Shown here: positions 18,261 through 28,600 of the stretch, in pieces | Numbering within the stretch: position 1 is the first letter of the stretch | Layout: every line of letters begins with the position of its first letter | Made by a program: the position numbers and the translations under genes | The notes under the pieces: model-generated | Seen by the model: the letters and a program-made list of their open reading frames with translations, nothing else | Told to the model about the DNA's origin: nothing | Database searches by the model: none | Assembly (NCBI RefSeq): GCF_018449435.1 | Contig: NZ_JAHCMU010000020.1 | Location: 23,099-87,098 of the forward strand | Origin: Flagellimonas sp. 389 | GTDB lineage: Bacteria; Bacteroidota; Bacteroidia; Flavobacteriales; Flavobacteriaceae | Direction: 5' to 3' | DNA length: 64,000 nt

Positions 18261-19151
18261 ATGAAACTGACAAAAGACAGTATTTCCCCATATATTATCG
18301 GTACCATGAGATTGGGTACGTGGGGGAGCAATCTTAATACCACCGAATATGAACGTTTTATCGAAGGATGCCTTGATCTAGACTTAATAGATTTTGACCA
18401 TGCAGATATTTATGGACACTACACCACCGAGGACGATTTCGGAAATGTGCTCAAGTCCAGAAAGGATTTAAGAAAGAAAATGCGCATTACTACTAAATGT
18501 GGTATAAAATTAATCTCAGAAAACAGACCTGAACATAAAATCAAATCATACGATTTAAGTGCAGATCATATAATTACTTCGGTCGAAAAATCGTTGGCAA
18601 GCCTTCAAACGGATTATATAGATGTGCTCTTGCTGCACAGACCAGATTACTTGTTTGATCCTCATGAGATTGCCGCTGCTTTTTCAAAACTTAAAAAAGA
18701 AGGAAAGGTTTTAGATTTTGGGGTGTCCAATTTCTCACCTTCGCAATTCGATTTATTGCACTCCCTTACTCCTTTGGTCACAAATCAAGTTGAAATATCA
18801 TTATTGCACAGAAACGCTTTTGAAGATGGCACGTTGGATCAATGTCAAAAGTTAAATGTAATTCCGACCGCATGGTCCCCGCTCGGTGGAGGACTGTTGT
18901 TCAAAGAAGGAGCGGATGAAAAAATCCAAGCTATTCAAAAAACGTTGAGCACACTTGCGGAAAAGTATAGTGCAACTAGTGACCAAATCCTTTACGCATG
19001 GTTGCGGAAACATCCGTCAGGAATCATTCCCGTTCTGGGAACCTCAAAGATTGAGCGTATTCAAATAGCAAAACAAGCCCTGGACATCACATTGACCCAC
19101 GAAGAATGGTATATGCTATGGGAGGCAGCACTAGGTAGAGAGATTGATTAG
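18261..19151 (+). CDS. Aldo/keto reductase (SmoB/YdhF-like)
   Basis: A 296-residue aldo/keto reductase with a TIM-barrel fold. The catalytic tetrad is complete: Asp46 and Tyr51 in DHADIYG, Lys79 in TTKCGI, and His126 in LLLHRPD. I start it at ATG 18261 because the upstream in-frame TTG lies inside a promoter box. The monooxygenase gene begins 21 bp after its stop. In the sulfoquinovose monooxygenase (sulfo-SMO) pathway of Agrobacterium, the aldo/keto reductase SmoB reduces 6-oxo-glucose, the product of SmoC, to glucose; the pairing here suggests the same role. The family assignment is firm, the substrate is inferred from neighbours. Confidence 0.88.
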   Translation: MKLTKDSISPYIIGTMRLGTWGSNLNTTEYERFIEGCLDLDLIDFDHADIYGHYTTEDDFGNVLKSRKDLRKKMRITTKCGIKLISENRPEHKIKSYDLSADHIITSVEKSLASLQTDYIDVLLLHRPDYLFDPHEIAAAFSKLKKEGKVLDFGVSNFSPSQFDLLHSLTPLVTNQVEISLLHRNAFEDGTLDQCQKLNVIPTAWSPLGGGLLFKEGADEKIQAIQKTLSTLAEKYSATSDQILYAWLRKHPSGIIPVLGTSKIERIQIAKQALDITLTHEEWYMLWEAALGREID

Positions 19152-19172
19152 ATAAAATATAAAGAAACTACA

Positions 19173-20330
19173 ATGGATAATTTAAAAATAGAAATAAGAT
19201 CTCCTCATTTAGAAGGAGCTGAAGTATCATGGTTTGCTCCAATTTGTAACGGAGACGATAGGTATTTGGGTGAACGAAGCATGAATCACAAAAGTACCTT
19301 TGAGAACACTTCCCAAATAGTACTTACTGCGGATAAAAATGGGTTTCGAAATATTTTATGTCCTTCATCATATCAAGTTGGACAAGATACACTCCCTTTT
19401 GTTTCCGCAGTTGCTCCAATGACGGAACAAATCAATTTATTGGCTGCAATTCGCTGCGGAGAAATTCACCCTCCGATGTTAGCAAGAACGTTGGCCACCA
19501 TAGATCATATTTTAAAAGGCAGATTCACCATTAATATCATTTCCTCTCCCCTACCTGGCGAAGAAATGTCATCGGAAGACCGGTACCAAAGATCAAGAGA
19601 GGTAATTGAAATTTTAAAACAAATTTGGACGCAAGATGATATCGATTATAAAGGCAAGTTCTATAATTTGAAGCTTTCGTCCTCTCCTGGCAAACCTTAT
19701 CAAAATGGTGGTCCATTACTCTATTTTGGAGGTTATTCACCTGCTGCAGTAGATTTATGTGCCGAACACTGCGATGTATATCTTATGTGGCCCGAGACTG
19801 AAGGAAACCTTCGTAAACTTATGGAAAACATGAGCGCAAAAGCAGCAAGTTATGGACGTAAAATCGACTTTGGGCTAAGGGTACATGTAGTGGTACGAGA
19901 AACCGAAGAAGAAGCACGAGCATATGCTGATAGTATTGTTTCCAAATTGGAAGTAGAACAAGGAAAGGAAATACGGGAAAGAGCCTTGGATGCAAAATCT
20001 TATGGAGTAAGCAGACAAGCGGAAATGAGAGAAATAGCCGAAGACGATGGCTATATAGAACCGCATATGTGGACAGGAATCGGCAGGGGACGTTCAGGAT
20101 GTGGAGCAGCACTCGTTGGAAATCCAGACCAAATCGTAGAGAAACTAAACAGGTATATGGACATGGGAATCAGGGCATTTATATTTTCTGGTTATCCCCA
20201 TAAGGAAGAGTGCGAACGTTTTGCAAAACTGGTTTTACCACGTCTAAAAACATTCTCAATGCCGAAAGTACAAGGAAAGGTAACTTCAGAAGAACCTATG
20301 AGTCCTTTAGGAGCTGGAATACGCATTTAA
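19173..20330 (+). CDS. LLM-class flavin-dependent sulfonate monooxygenase (SsuD/SmoC family)
   Basis: A 385-residue luciferase-like monooxygenase, close to the 381 residues of E. coli SsuD. Such enzymes use reduced FMN and O2 to break a C-S bond and release sulfite and an aldehyde. Family segments visible include LLAAIRCGEIHPPMLARTLAT (in part) about residues 89-109, then LYFGGYSPAAVDL about 182-195 and YGRKIDFGLRVHVVVRETEEEA in parts. A mobile-loop region with MWTGIGRGRSGCGAALVGNP and the end piece FIFSGYPHKEECERF complete the match. Next to an aldo/keto reductase and a divergent FMN reductase it resembles the SmoA-SmoB-SmoC set for sulfoquinovose. An aliphatic alkanesulfonate substrate cannot be excluded. 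Confidence 0.9.
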   Translation: MDNLKIEIRSPHLEGAEVSWFAPICNGDDRYLGERSMNHKSTFENTSQIVLTADKNGFRNILCPSSYQVGQDTLPFVSAVAPMTEQINLLAAIRCGEIHPPMLARTLATIDHILKGRFTINIISSPLPGEEMSSEDRYQRSREVIEILKQIWTQDDIDYKGKFYNLKLSSSPGKPYQNGGPLLYFGGYSPAAVDLCAEHCDVYLMWPETEGNLRKLMENMSAKAASYGRKIDFGLRVHVVVRETEEEARAYADSIVSKLEVEQGKEIRERALDAKSYGVSRQAEMREIAEDDGYIEPHMWTGIGRGRSGCGAALVGNPDQIVEKLNRYMDMGIRAFIFSGYPHKEECERFAKLVLPRLKTFSMPKVQGKVTSEEPMSPLGAGIRI

Positions 20331-20480
20331 AGGTCCATAAAAAACTGATTTTGCAAACAAAATGGTATATTACATAATCAAGAATAATTTCATAACCAAC
20401 CACCTCAAACTAGGCCAATCATATTTGATTGTAAATTGGAATGCTGTGCTATGGAATTAACTCACTTAATTACATAGTCT

Positions 20481-22025
20481 ATGATTGATTTACTAATTGT
20501 CAGTGCCTACTTCATTATTGTATTTGTAACTGCTATTACAGGAAGAACTTCTAAAGAAGCAACTACAGAGGAATACTTTTTAAGTGGGCGAAACCTTCGT
20601 TGGCCTTCAATAGCCTTTTCGACTATTGCAACCAATGTGCAAGGGTATCAATTTCTTGGCTTTATGGGTTCTGCATATCTCTATGGATTGGCACAAGCAA
20701 ACTTTGAGATCAACGCAATCCAAGGACTGCTTTTAGCAGCATTCATATTTGTTCCCATGTATTTGCGGGAACAGATTATCACCATAACGCAATTCATAAA
20801 AACAAGATTGGGCAGTACCGTTGCATTGCTATACTCAGCCTCTAACATTTTACTATTTTCTACTATTACGCTTGGAGCAGCATTGTTCTGGGGAGCTTAT
20901 TCTGTGGATTTGGTATTTGGGGATTTCCTATCATTCATACATCAAGATAGATTGATCAGGATAGCCATATTAATTGTTTTCTTAGGGCTTTTCTCAGCAA
21001 CTTACACTTATTTTGGAGGACTTGCAGCAGTAGTTCGCACAGATGTTATCCAATTTGCCATCTTATTGACCGGCGGCACAGTGGTACTATTTATAGCTAT
21101 TCACCATCTTGGAGGTTGGTCACAACTGTATGAGAAAACCGGAGACTTGATGCATTTGCATTTACCATCAGATCATGATACGCTCCCATGGACACATGTT
21201 TTTGGAGCATTTTTATTAAACATCAACTATTGGTGTGCCAACCAATCTGTTGTGCAACGTTCTTTGGCTGCTAAAAGCCTAAAAGATGTGCAAATAGGGC
21301 TTATGGTAGGTGGGCTTATGAAATACTTCATGGCCGCTATTATTATCTTACCAGGTATAGCTTTAGTAGGCATTCTGGGAGAAAATGGTCTTCCAGAACC
21401 TGATGCAGCTTTCCCCTATTTAGTGAATACGTACCTGCCAGTTGGCATTAAAGGACTTATTTTATGCGCTTTATTCGCTTCATTAATGAGTACTGTCGAT
21501 TCCACTTTCAACTCTCTGGCAACGTTATGGTCCATAGATATTTATAAAGTTTATGTGAATAAAAAAGCAACGGACAGACAAGTTGTTCGTTCAGGAAAAA
21601 AAGCAATATTAATATCCTTTATTTCCGGGTCAATCATAGGTGTGGTTTTACTTTACCTTAAATTCCAAGATCCCGGAGCTGCATTTACACATACGCTCAA
21701 CCAACTAAGATATTTCATAAATTGTGGTATTGTCGTTTTAATCTGTGCTGCGGCGTTTCTTGCTTTTCCAAAACACAAGGTTGCGCTGTTTGGGTTTGCG
21801 GCAACAATTCCATTACAATTTTTCTTTTTGGAATTTTTCCCAGAAATGAATTACTTCGTAAGGGCCATGTGGGTTATCTTAATTGGGTTTACGGTTGTTT
21901 GGATAGGTTCTAGAACAGGCTTTGTACGAGATAAATTAAGAGCGGAACCTGCTTCACCAATACTAGGAAAAGCTGGTATCGGAATGCTATTGTCATTAAT
22001 TGCCCTGCATATTATTTTTCATTAA
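20481..22025 (+). CDS. Sodium:solute symporter, SGLT type (copy 1)
   Basis: A 514-residue SSS-family transporter with about 13-14 membrane segments. EEYFLSGRNLRWPSIAFSTIATNVQ near the N-terminus and NYWCANQSVVQRSLAAKSLKD (about residues 252-272) match the sugar-type (SGLT) members, where the YWC/QR segment lines the sugar path. It lies 150 bp after the monooxygenase and 6 bp before the sulfite dehydrogenase gene, so it is coexpressed with the desulfonation genes. I infer uptake of the sulfosugar or another organosulfonate with sodium. Inositol or plain sugar uptake is the alternative. Confidence 0.88.
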   Translation: MIDLLIVSAYFIIVFVTAITGRTSKEATTEEYFLSGRNLRWPSIAFSTIATNVQGYQFLGFMGSAYLYGLAQANFEINAIQGLLLAAFIFVPMYLREQIITITQFIKTRLGSTVALLYSASNILLFSTITLGAALFWGAYSVDLVFGDFLSFIHQDRLIRIAILIVFLGLFSATYTYFGGLAAVVRTDVIQFAILLTGGTVVLFIAIHHLGGWSQLYEKTGDLMHLHLPSDHDTLPWTHVFGAFLLNINYWCANQSVVQRSLAAKSLKDVQIGLMVGGLMKYFMAAIIILPGIALVGILGENGLPEPDAAFPYLVNTYLPVGIKGLILCALFASLMSTVDSTFNSLATLWSIDIYKVYVNKKATDRQVVRSGKKAILISFISGSIIGVVLLYLKFQDPGAAFTHTLNQLRYFINCGIVVLICAAAFLAFPKHKVALFGFAATIPLQFFFLEFFPEMNYFVRAMWVILIGFTVVWIGSRTGFVRDKLRAEPASPILGKAGIGMLLSLIALHIIFH

Positions 22026-22031
22026 AAAAGA

Positions 22032-23255
22032 ATGAAACGACGTAGTTTTATTACAAAAGGAACCCTAAGTGCTTTTGGTGGAATATTGGGCGCAGAAATT
22101 GTCTTTGGCCATAAAATACCTTTAGGGTACAGACCGCTTGCACTACAAGACCCAGATCCTTTTAAACTTTTTGACAAAGATGTTGGCATGACGGTCCTTA
22201 ACAATAAACCCTGGAATATTGAAGCCAAGGCACATCTTTTGGACGACAAAGTAACACCCAATAAATTTATGTTCATTAGAAACAATGGACTCATTCCAGA
22301 AAACATTGATGTTAAAAATTGGTCGCTGACTTTTGACGGTGAGTCTGTTCAAAAAAGTAAAACCTATTCCCTATCAGAATTAAAATCAAAATTTAAACAC
22401 TATACCTATCAACTTACTTTGGAATGCGGAGGGAATGGCAGAAGTGAGTTTAATCCGCCAGCAAAAGGCAATCAATGGACTGTTGGAGCGGTATCATGTG
22501 CTAACTGGACGGGTATACGATTAAAGGATGTATTGGAAGACATAGGCATAAAAAGTGATGCCGTCTATATTGGGTACCACGCTGCAGATAGACATCTCAG
22601 TTTGAATCCAGAAAAAGAACCAATTTCAAGAGGTGTTCCCATTGCTAAAGCATTACAGGACGAAACCTTACTGGCTTTTAAAATGAACGGTGAAGATATC
22701 CCCCTTGCCCACGGCCACCCCTTAAGATTGATCGCGGGAGGTTGGCCCGCATCTACATCTGGTAAATGGATAAATAGAATTAGCATTAGAAATAAAGTAC
22801 ACGATGGCGCTAAAATGAACGGTACGTCATACCGAGTTCCATGTGAATCCGTTGCGCCAGGAGAGAAAGTTGCGGATGAGGATATGTGTATCATAGAGTC
22901 TATGCCAATAAAATCTTTGATCACCTATCCTAAATCTGGAGCCATGATTAAAAAGGGAGCTCCTTTAGATATAAGAGGCCATGCATGGGCCGGGGAACTG
23001 GAAGTTTCCAAAATGGAATATTCCATAGATTTTGGAGCGACATGGGATGATTGCACCTTAGAAAAACCAACAAATCGTCTGGCTTGGCAACATTTTTCAG
23101 TAAAAATCAGCAATTTTCCAAAAAAAGGATACTATGAAGTTTGGGCAAGAGCTACGGATTCAAAAGGTGCAGGCCAACCGATGCTTTTACCGGGATGGAA
23201 TCCAAAAGGGTATTTGAACAACGCATGCCATCGAATCGCAATCAAGGTTATCTAG
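22032..23255 (+). CDS. sorA: Sulfite dehydrogenase molybdopterin subunit (SorA-like), Tat-exported
   Basis: A 407-residue sulfite oxidase-family protein. The N-terminus KRRSFITKGTLSAFGG is a twin-arginine signal, so the folded Mo enzyme goes to the periplasm. The Moco domain (PF00174) holds ECGGNGRSEF, with Cys132 as the molybdenum ligand, and NWTGIRLKDVL. The C-terminal part, from about residue 290, is the Mo-co dimerisation domain. The stop is immediately followed by the cytochrome c gene with no gap, the usual arrangement of SorAB, which oxidises sulfite to sulfate and passes electrons to cytochrome c. Its job here would be removal of the toxic sulfite released by the monooxygenase. Confidence 0.9.
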   Translation: MKRRSFITKGTLSAFGGILGAEIVFGHKIPLGYRPLALQDPDPFKLFDKDVGMTVLNNKPWNIEAKAHLLDDKVTPNKFMFIRNNGLIPENIDVKNWSLTFDGESVQKSKTYSLSELKSKFKHYTYQLTLECGGNGRSEFNPPAKGNQWTVGAVSCANWTGIRLKDVLEDIGIKSDAVYIGYHAADRHLSLNPEKEPISRGVPIAKALQDETLLAFKMNGEDIPLAHGHPLRLIAGGWPASTSGKWINRISIRNKVHDGAKMNGTSYRVPCESVAPGEKVADEDMCIIESMPIKSLITYPKSGAMIKKGAPLDIRGHAWAGELEVSKMEYSIDFGATWDDCTLEKPTNRLAWQHFSVKISNFPKKGYYEVWARATDSKGAGQPMLLPGWNPKGYLNNACHRIAIKVI

Positions 23256-23723
23256 ATGATGTCTTCCAAAAACGAATTCAAAAATCAAGTTAAAGGGTTA
23301 TACCGAAAGATTTTAATAGCTTTTGGTATGATTGGTATTGCCGTATTTGGTTTTCTTTATATTGCCTTAAATCCATCGGTTCTTTCGAAAAAACCTGAAG
23401 AAACCGTGGTTGACGTTCCGGAAATAACTAGCGAAATTGAAAATGGAATTCATGTTGCCACTGGTTTTGTGGATGGTGACGGACTTACAGAGGTGATTCA
23501 AAATTGCACCAACTGCCATTCCGCTAAGCTCGTGACCCAAAACCGAATGTCCAAAGAAGGGTGGATAGCCACAATACGGTGGATGCAAGAAACACAAAAC
23601 CTTTGGGATTTAGGTGACCAAGAAGAAAATATCGTAAATTACCTTGCTACTAATTATGCTCCTCAGAAAAAGGGGCGCCGCGAAGCATTGACCAACATTG
23701 AGTGGTATGTTTTGAAACAATAA
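23256..23723 (+). CDS. sorB: Sulfite dehydrogenase cytochrome c subunit (SorB-like)
   Basis: A 155-residue protein with one N-terminal membrane segment (about residues 19-35, LIAFGMIGIAVFGFLYIA) and a single heme c site CTNCH at residues 84-88. The distal Met ligand could be in QNRMSKEGW. It starts directly after the stop of the Mo subunit (zero spacing). It would take electrons from sulfite oxidation and hand them to the respiratory chain at the outer face of the inner membrane. The short length and single heme match SorB-type subunits. Confidence 0.87.
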   Translation: MMSSKNEFKNQVKGLYRKILIAFGMIGIAVFGFLYIALNPSVLSKKPEETVVDVPEITSEIENGIHVATGFVDGDGLTEVIQNCTNCHSAKLVTQNRMSKEGWIATIRWMQETQNLWDLGDQEENIVNYLATNYAPQKKGRREALTNIEWYVLKQ

Positions 23724-23853
23724 TCAAGACTTTTCATAAACTAACATTTTTGCCCCAGAATATGTTATTTTAGGAACATTCTTGCTGCAAAATCAAGTAA
23801 TCCATATTATATTCGTTTATTGTCAAACAATCTATAAATTACAAACCGGCCAT

Positions 23854-25506
23854 ATGACTACTACATTCAGCACTTGGGATTATTTAATTTTTATCTGCTA
23901 CGCAGTACTTATCTTGGGAGTAGGGCTTTGGGTCTCCAGAGATAAAAAAGGACATCAAAAAAATGCCGAGGATTATTTTTTGGCCAGCAAATCTTTACCA
24001 TGGTGGGCCATTGGTGCTTCCTTGATCGCTGCAAATATTTCCGCAGAACAATTTATTGGAATGTCCGGTTCTGGTTTTGCTGTTGGACTTGCCATTGCAT
24101 CCTATGAATGGATGGCCGCACTAACGCTTATTATTGTTGGAAAATACTTTCTTCCAATTTTTATAGAAAAAGGACTTTATACCATTCCAGAATTTGTTGA
24201 AAAAAGATATTCCACCAATCTAAAAACAATATTGGCCGTCTTTTGGATTGCGCTTTATGTTTTCGTCAATCTAGCTTCCGTCCTTTATTTAGGAGCATTG
24301 GCCCTAGAAACAATCCTTGATGTACCTATGATCTATGGTGTAATAGGTCTTTCCCTTTTTGCAGCTGCGTATTCTTTGTACGGTGGTCTTTCAGCAGTGG
24401 CATGGACCGATGTGATTCAAGTGGTCTTTTTGATTTTAGGTGGACTGGTCACTACGTATTTGGCCTTAAATACAGTATCAGGTGGAGAAGGGATAATGGC
24501 AGGTCTAAGCAGGGTTTACGATGCCGTTCCCGAAAAATTTGCCATGATTTTAGATGAATCCAACCCTGAGTATAAAAACCTGCCCGGTATTGGAGTACTT
24601 GTCGGTGGATTATGGGTCGCAAATCTCTACTATTGGGGATTTAACCAATATATCATTCAACGTACACTTGCCGCTAAATCTTTAAAAGAATCTCAAAAGG
24701 GTATCCTTTTGGCCGCTTTCTTAAAGCTGATAATCCCATTAATTGTCGTAGTTCCAGGTATTGCTGCCTATGTCATGGTCAATGACCCTGAGATTTTAGC
24801 AAGTTTAGGAGATGCTGGACTTAAAAACCTTCCATCCTTAGATCAAGCGGACAAAGCGTATCCTTGGTTGTTGCAATTTTTACCAGTAGGTTTGAAAGGA
24901 GTCGCTTTCGCTGCCTTGGCAGCTGCCATTGTTTCTTCATTGGCTTCGATGCTTAATTCTACTTCTACCATATTTACTATGGATATTTATCGGCAGTATA
25001 TAAACAAAAATGCGAGTGATAAGAAAACAGTGAACGTTGGTAGGATTTCTGCAGCCGTTGCATTGGTTATTGCAGCTATTATGGCTCCACTTTTAGGAGG
25101 TATAGATCAAGCCTTTCAATTTATTCAAGAATATACCGGAATCGTAAGCCCTGGAATACTTGCAGTCTTCATGTTAGGACTATTCTGGAAAAAGACCACG
25201 AACAGGGGAGCAATCATAGGCGCTCTAGTATCTATTCCAATAGCCATGTATTTTAAAGTAGCACCAAATGGATGGTCTACAAGCTCATTGTTCATTGACG
25301 TTCCTTTTATAGATCAAATGGGTTATACTGCGCTATTGACAGCATTGGTAATCATTATTGCAAGCCTTATGCAAAACAAAGGGGAAGACGATAAAAAAGG
25401 CATCAATTTAGGAGGCCGCATGTTTAAGACCACACCATTGTTCAATATTGGAGCATTCGCAGTATTGATAATTCTTACGGTGCTATATGCAATGTTCTGG
25501 AATTAG
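23854..25506 (+). CDS. Sodium/sugar symporter, SGLT type (copy 2)
   Basis: A 550-residue SSS-family protein with about 14 membrane segments, closer to bacterial sodium/galactose symporters (vSGLT) than copy 1. Conserved pieces are AEDYFLASKSLPWWAIGASLIAAN (in part), SAEQFIGMSGSG, ERKGLYTIPEF-like GLYTIPEFVEKRY, and NLYYWGFNQYIIQRTLAAKSL around residues 252-272. I chose ATG 23854 because an in-frame TTG 72 bases upstream would add an unneeded, unlike extension. It lies 130 bp after the cytochrome gene. Having two sugar-type symporters suggests two related substrates, for example sulfoquinovose and its glycoside. Confidence 0.88.
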   Translation: MTTTFSTWDYLIFICYAVLILGVGLWVSRDKKGHQKNAEDYFLASKSLPWWAIGASLIAANISAEQFIGMSGSGFAVGLAIASYEWMAALTLIIVGKYFLPIFIEKGLYTIPEFVEKRYSTNLKTILAVFWIALYVFVNLASVLYLGALALETILDVPMIYGVIGLSLFAAAYSLYGGLSAVAWTDVIQVVFLILGGLVTTYLALNTVSGGEGIMAGLSRVYDAVPEKFAMILDESNPEYKNLPGIGVLVGGLWVANLYYWGFNQYIIQRTLAAKSLKESQKGILLAAFLKLIIPLIVVVPGIAAYVMVNDPEILASLGDAGLKNLPSLDQADKAYPWLLQFLPVGLKGVAFAALAAAIVSSLASMLNSTSTIFTMDIYRQYINKNASDKKTVNVGRISAAVALVIAAIMAPLLGGIDQAFQFIQEYTGIVSPGILAVFMLGLFWKKTTNRGAIIGALVSIPIAMYFKVAPNGWSTSSLFIDVPFIDQMGYTALLTALVIIIASLMQNKGEDDKKGINLGGRMFKTTPLFNIGAFAVLIILTVLYAMFWN

Positions 25507-25647
25507 TAGTTTCGGTTGTTTCACCACACTGTAAAATTTACTTTTTGTTCAATGGAATCGATGCTCGTAAATAGCATGAATATTAACGCTTAAGAATTTT
25601 TCAACCTAAATGGATTGGTTATCTTGACGAATTCTTTTATTGTTCGT

Positions 25648-28600
25648 ATGACTAGGGTTTTATTGGCTTTTTGGGTTCTAAGCATTTTCATTTCTTGTAA
25701 TAAGAAAGAGGAAAAAATGTTTAGAAAGCTACCTTCTTCGCATACTGGTATAACTTTTAAAAATGAGCTCAAGGACACTCCAGAGCTAAACATTCTCACC
25801 TATCTCTACTATTACAACGGTGCAGGTGTTGCAGCGGGAGATTTCAATAACGATGGTTTAATCGACCTCTATTTTACTGGAAACCAAACTGGGGATAAGC
25901 TATATTTAAACAAGGGAGACTTTAAATTTGATGATATTACAGAAGCTGCCAATATTCAGAACAAGGATGGATGGACAACTGGAGTTACCCATGTAGACAT
26001 CAATAATGACGGACTATTGGACATCTATATCTGCAAGGTTGGCCAATACAAGAGTATTAAAGGCAAAAACTTGCTCTATGTGAATCAGGGAATGAACGAA
26101 CAGGGAATACCCAGCTTCAGAGAAGAAGCATCAAAATACAACCTGGATTTTTCCGGGTTTTCTACCCAAGCCGTTTTTTTCGATTACGATACCGATGGTG
26201 ATCTAGATATGTTTTTACTAAATCATTCTGTAAATCCAAATCGCTCTTATGGAAAAGGAACAAAAAGAAAGCAGATTGCCCACTTATCAGGTGATGTACT
26301 GTACAGAAATGATAATGGTAACTTTACAGACGTTTCAAAAGATGCAGGAATTTTTCAAGGTGGCATTGGGTATGGTCTTGGTATAGGAATCAGTGACCTA
26401 AACAACGATGGCTATCCAGATATCTACATTGGAAATGACTTTTTTGAAAATGATTATCTCTATATCAATCAAAAAGATGGAACATTTAAAGAGATAATTT
26501 CAGAAGACGATAAAAAGGTCGGACATACTTCGCATTTCTCTATGGGCAACGATATTGCTGATGTGAACAACGATGGCCTAACCGATATTATATCGTTGGA
26601 TATGTTACCTGAAAATCTGGAAACCTATAAAACCTCTGGTCTGGAATATCCTTTTCCCATATACCAGCAATATCTAAAAAACGGATTCGCGCCACAATAC
26701 ATGCAAAATGCATTTCTTTTAAATTTGGGAGACAACAATTTTAGCGAAATAGCAAATCTTTCCGGTATTTCTGCCACAGAGTGGTCATGGGGAGCTCTTT
26801 TTGCAGATTTTGATAATGATGGTCATAAAGACCTGTTCGTTTCTAACGGAATAAAGGGGGCAACCAATGATATGGACTTCATCAGTTTTATTGCCAATGA
26901 TAAAATCCAGAAGAAAATTGAAGAAGGAATGTCCGAAAAAGAAATGGCTTTCATCAACGAACTTCCAGAAAAAAAAGTCCCTAATTATTTCTTCAGCAAC
27001 AATGGTGACCTTACGTTTAAAGACGTAACCGATGCTTGGTTTAAAAAAGAAGCTTCCTTTAGCAATGGTTGTGTTTACGCAGACTTGGATAACGATGGAG
27101 ATTTGGATTTAGTAATAAACAATGTCAATGATGAGGCTTCAATCTTGGAGAACACATTCAACGAAACATCGAAGCAAAATGCTTTACAGCTAGTTTTTAA
27201 AGGAAATACGAACAATACATTTGGTATTGGAGCTAAGGTTATTGCCTACACCAAGAACAGAACTATTACCCAGGAGAACTTTGTGAGCAGGGGATATCTA
27301 TCCGCAGTTCCCAATACCATTCAAATGGGGATTGGCAAGGATTCTATTTTAGACTCGCTCACTGTCATCTGGCCAGGTGGAAAACACCAAACTTTAAAGG
27401 CTGTTGCAGCTGGCAACTTAAAACTGGAAGAGAAAAACGCAGCTGGCAACTTTTATCTGGAAAATGATTATGGAAGACGTTCTATACTTGTTCAAAAGGA
27501 TAGTATACTCCCTTTTGTGCATAAAGAGCAGAATACATTTGAGTTCGACAGAGATCCCTTAGTACCATTTGCCAATACGAACGAGGGGCCTTCAATTTCG
27601 ATTGCCGATATAAACAATGATGGGCTACAAGATATTTTTATATCAGGGGCAAAAGCACAAGCTTCCAAATTATATGTTCAACAGATTGATGGTTCTTTTA
27701 ACAGCGAACAGGAAACCGTTTTTGCTGTCGATGCCTTTAACGAAGATATCTCCCATGCCTTTTTTGATGCCAATGGCGATGAGTTTCAAGATTTGATAGT
27801 AGTGAGTGCGGGCAACGAGTTCAAATCCTCCAATAGGATTGAGCCAAGGCTTTACCTCAACAATAAGGGTGTTTTTGAAAAACAGCCCGATGCATTCCCT
27901 GATATAGAGCTGAATGCTTCAAAAGTAATCGCAGTCGATTTTGATAACGACGGTGATATGGACCTCACGATTACTTCGGACCAAGTGCCACAGGAGTTTG
28001 GAATGACTTCGGCACAATATTTATTCGAAAATGATGGGAAGGGCAATTTTAAAAATGTAACCGCAACTGTTGCGAAAAGCTTTGAATCCGTAGGCAACAT
28101 CAAAGATGTTGTTTGGATAGATTTGGACGGTAATGGATTCAAAGACCTTATTGCAGTAGGCAATTGGATGCCACTTTCCATTTTCATGAATGATGGAAAA
28201 AACCTAAATCCTGCCTTAAATAATGGGCTGGAAAAGACCAATGGGTTTTGGAACTGTATTCTTGCAGAAGATTTTGACAATGACGGTGATATAGACCTCA
28301 TAGCTGGTAATTGGGGCCAGAACAGTAAATTTAAAGCCTCATTGGAATACCCTATTACGCTGTATAGCCATGATTTTGATTCGAATGGCTCCGTTGAACC
28401 ATTGGTCACCTATTTTCACAATGAAAAAGAAACTCCTTTTGCCTCTAAAGACGAGTTGGTAAAACAAATGCCTTTTTTAAATAAAAAGTTTCTGTCCTAT
28501 AAAGACTTTGCAAAGGCATCCATGAACGAGCTCTTTGGTTCAAAAAATCTGGAGAAGACTATACAGAAAAAGGTTTATGAGCTTTCCAGCTGTTATTTTG

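Noticed and set aside
19173..20330. Monooxygenase as bacterial luciferase or a plain SsuD for sulfate starvation
   Set aside because: No luciferase partner or ssuABC transporter is present; LacI control and sugar symporters suggest carbon-source use. SsuD chemistry itself is retained.
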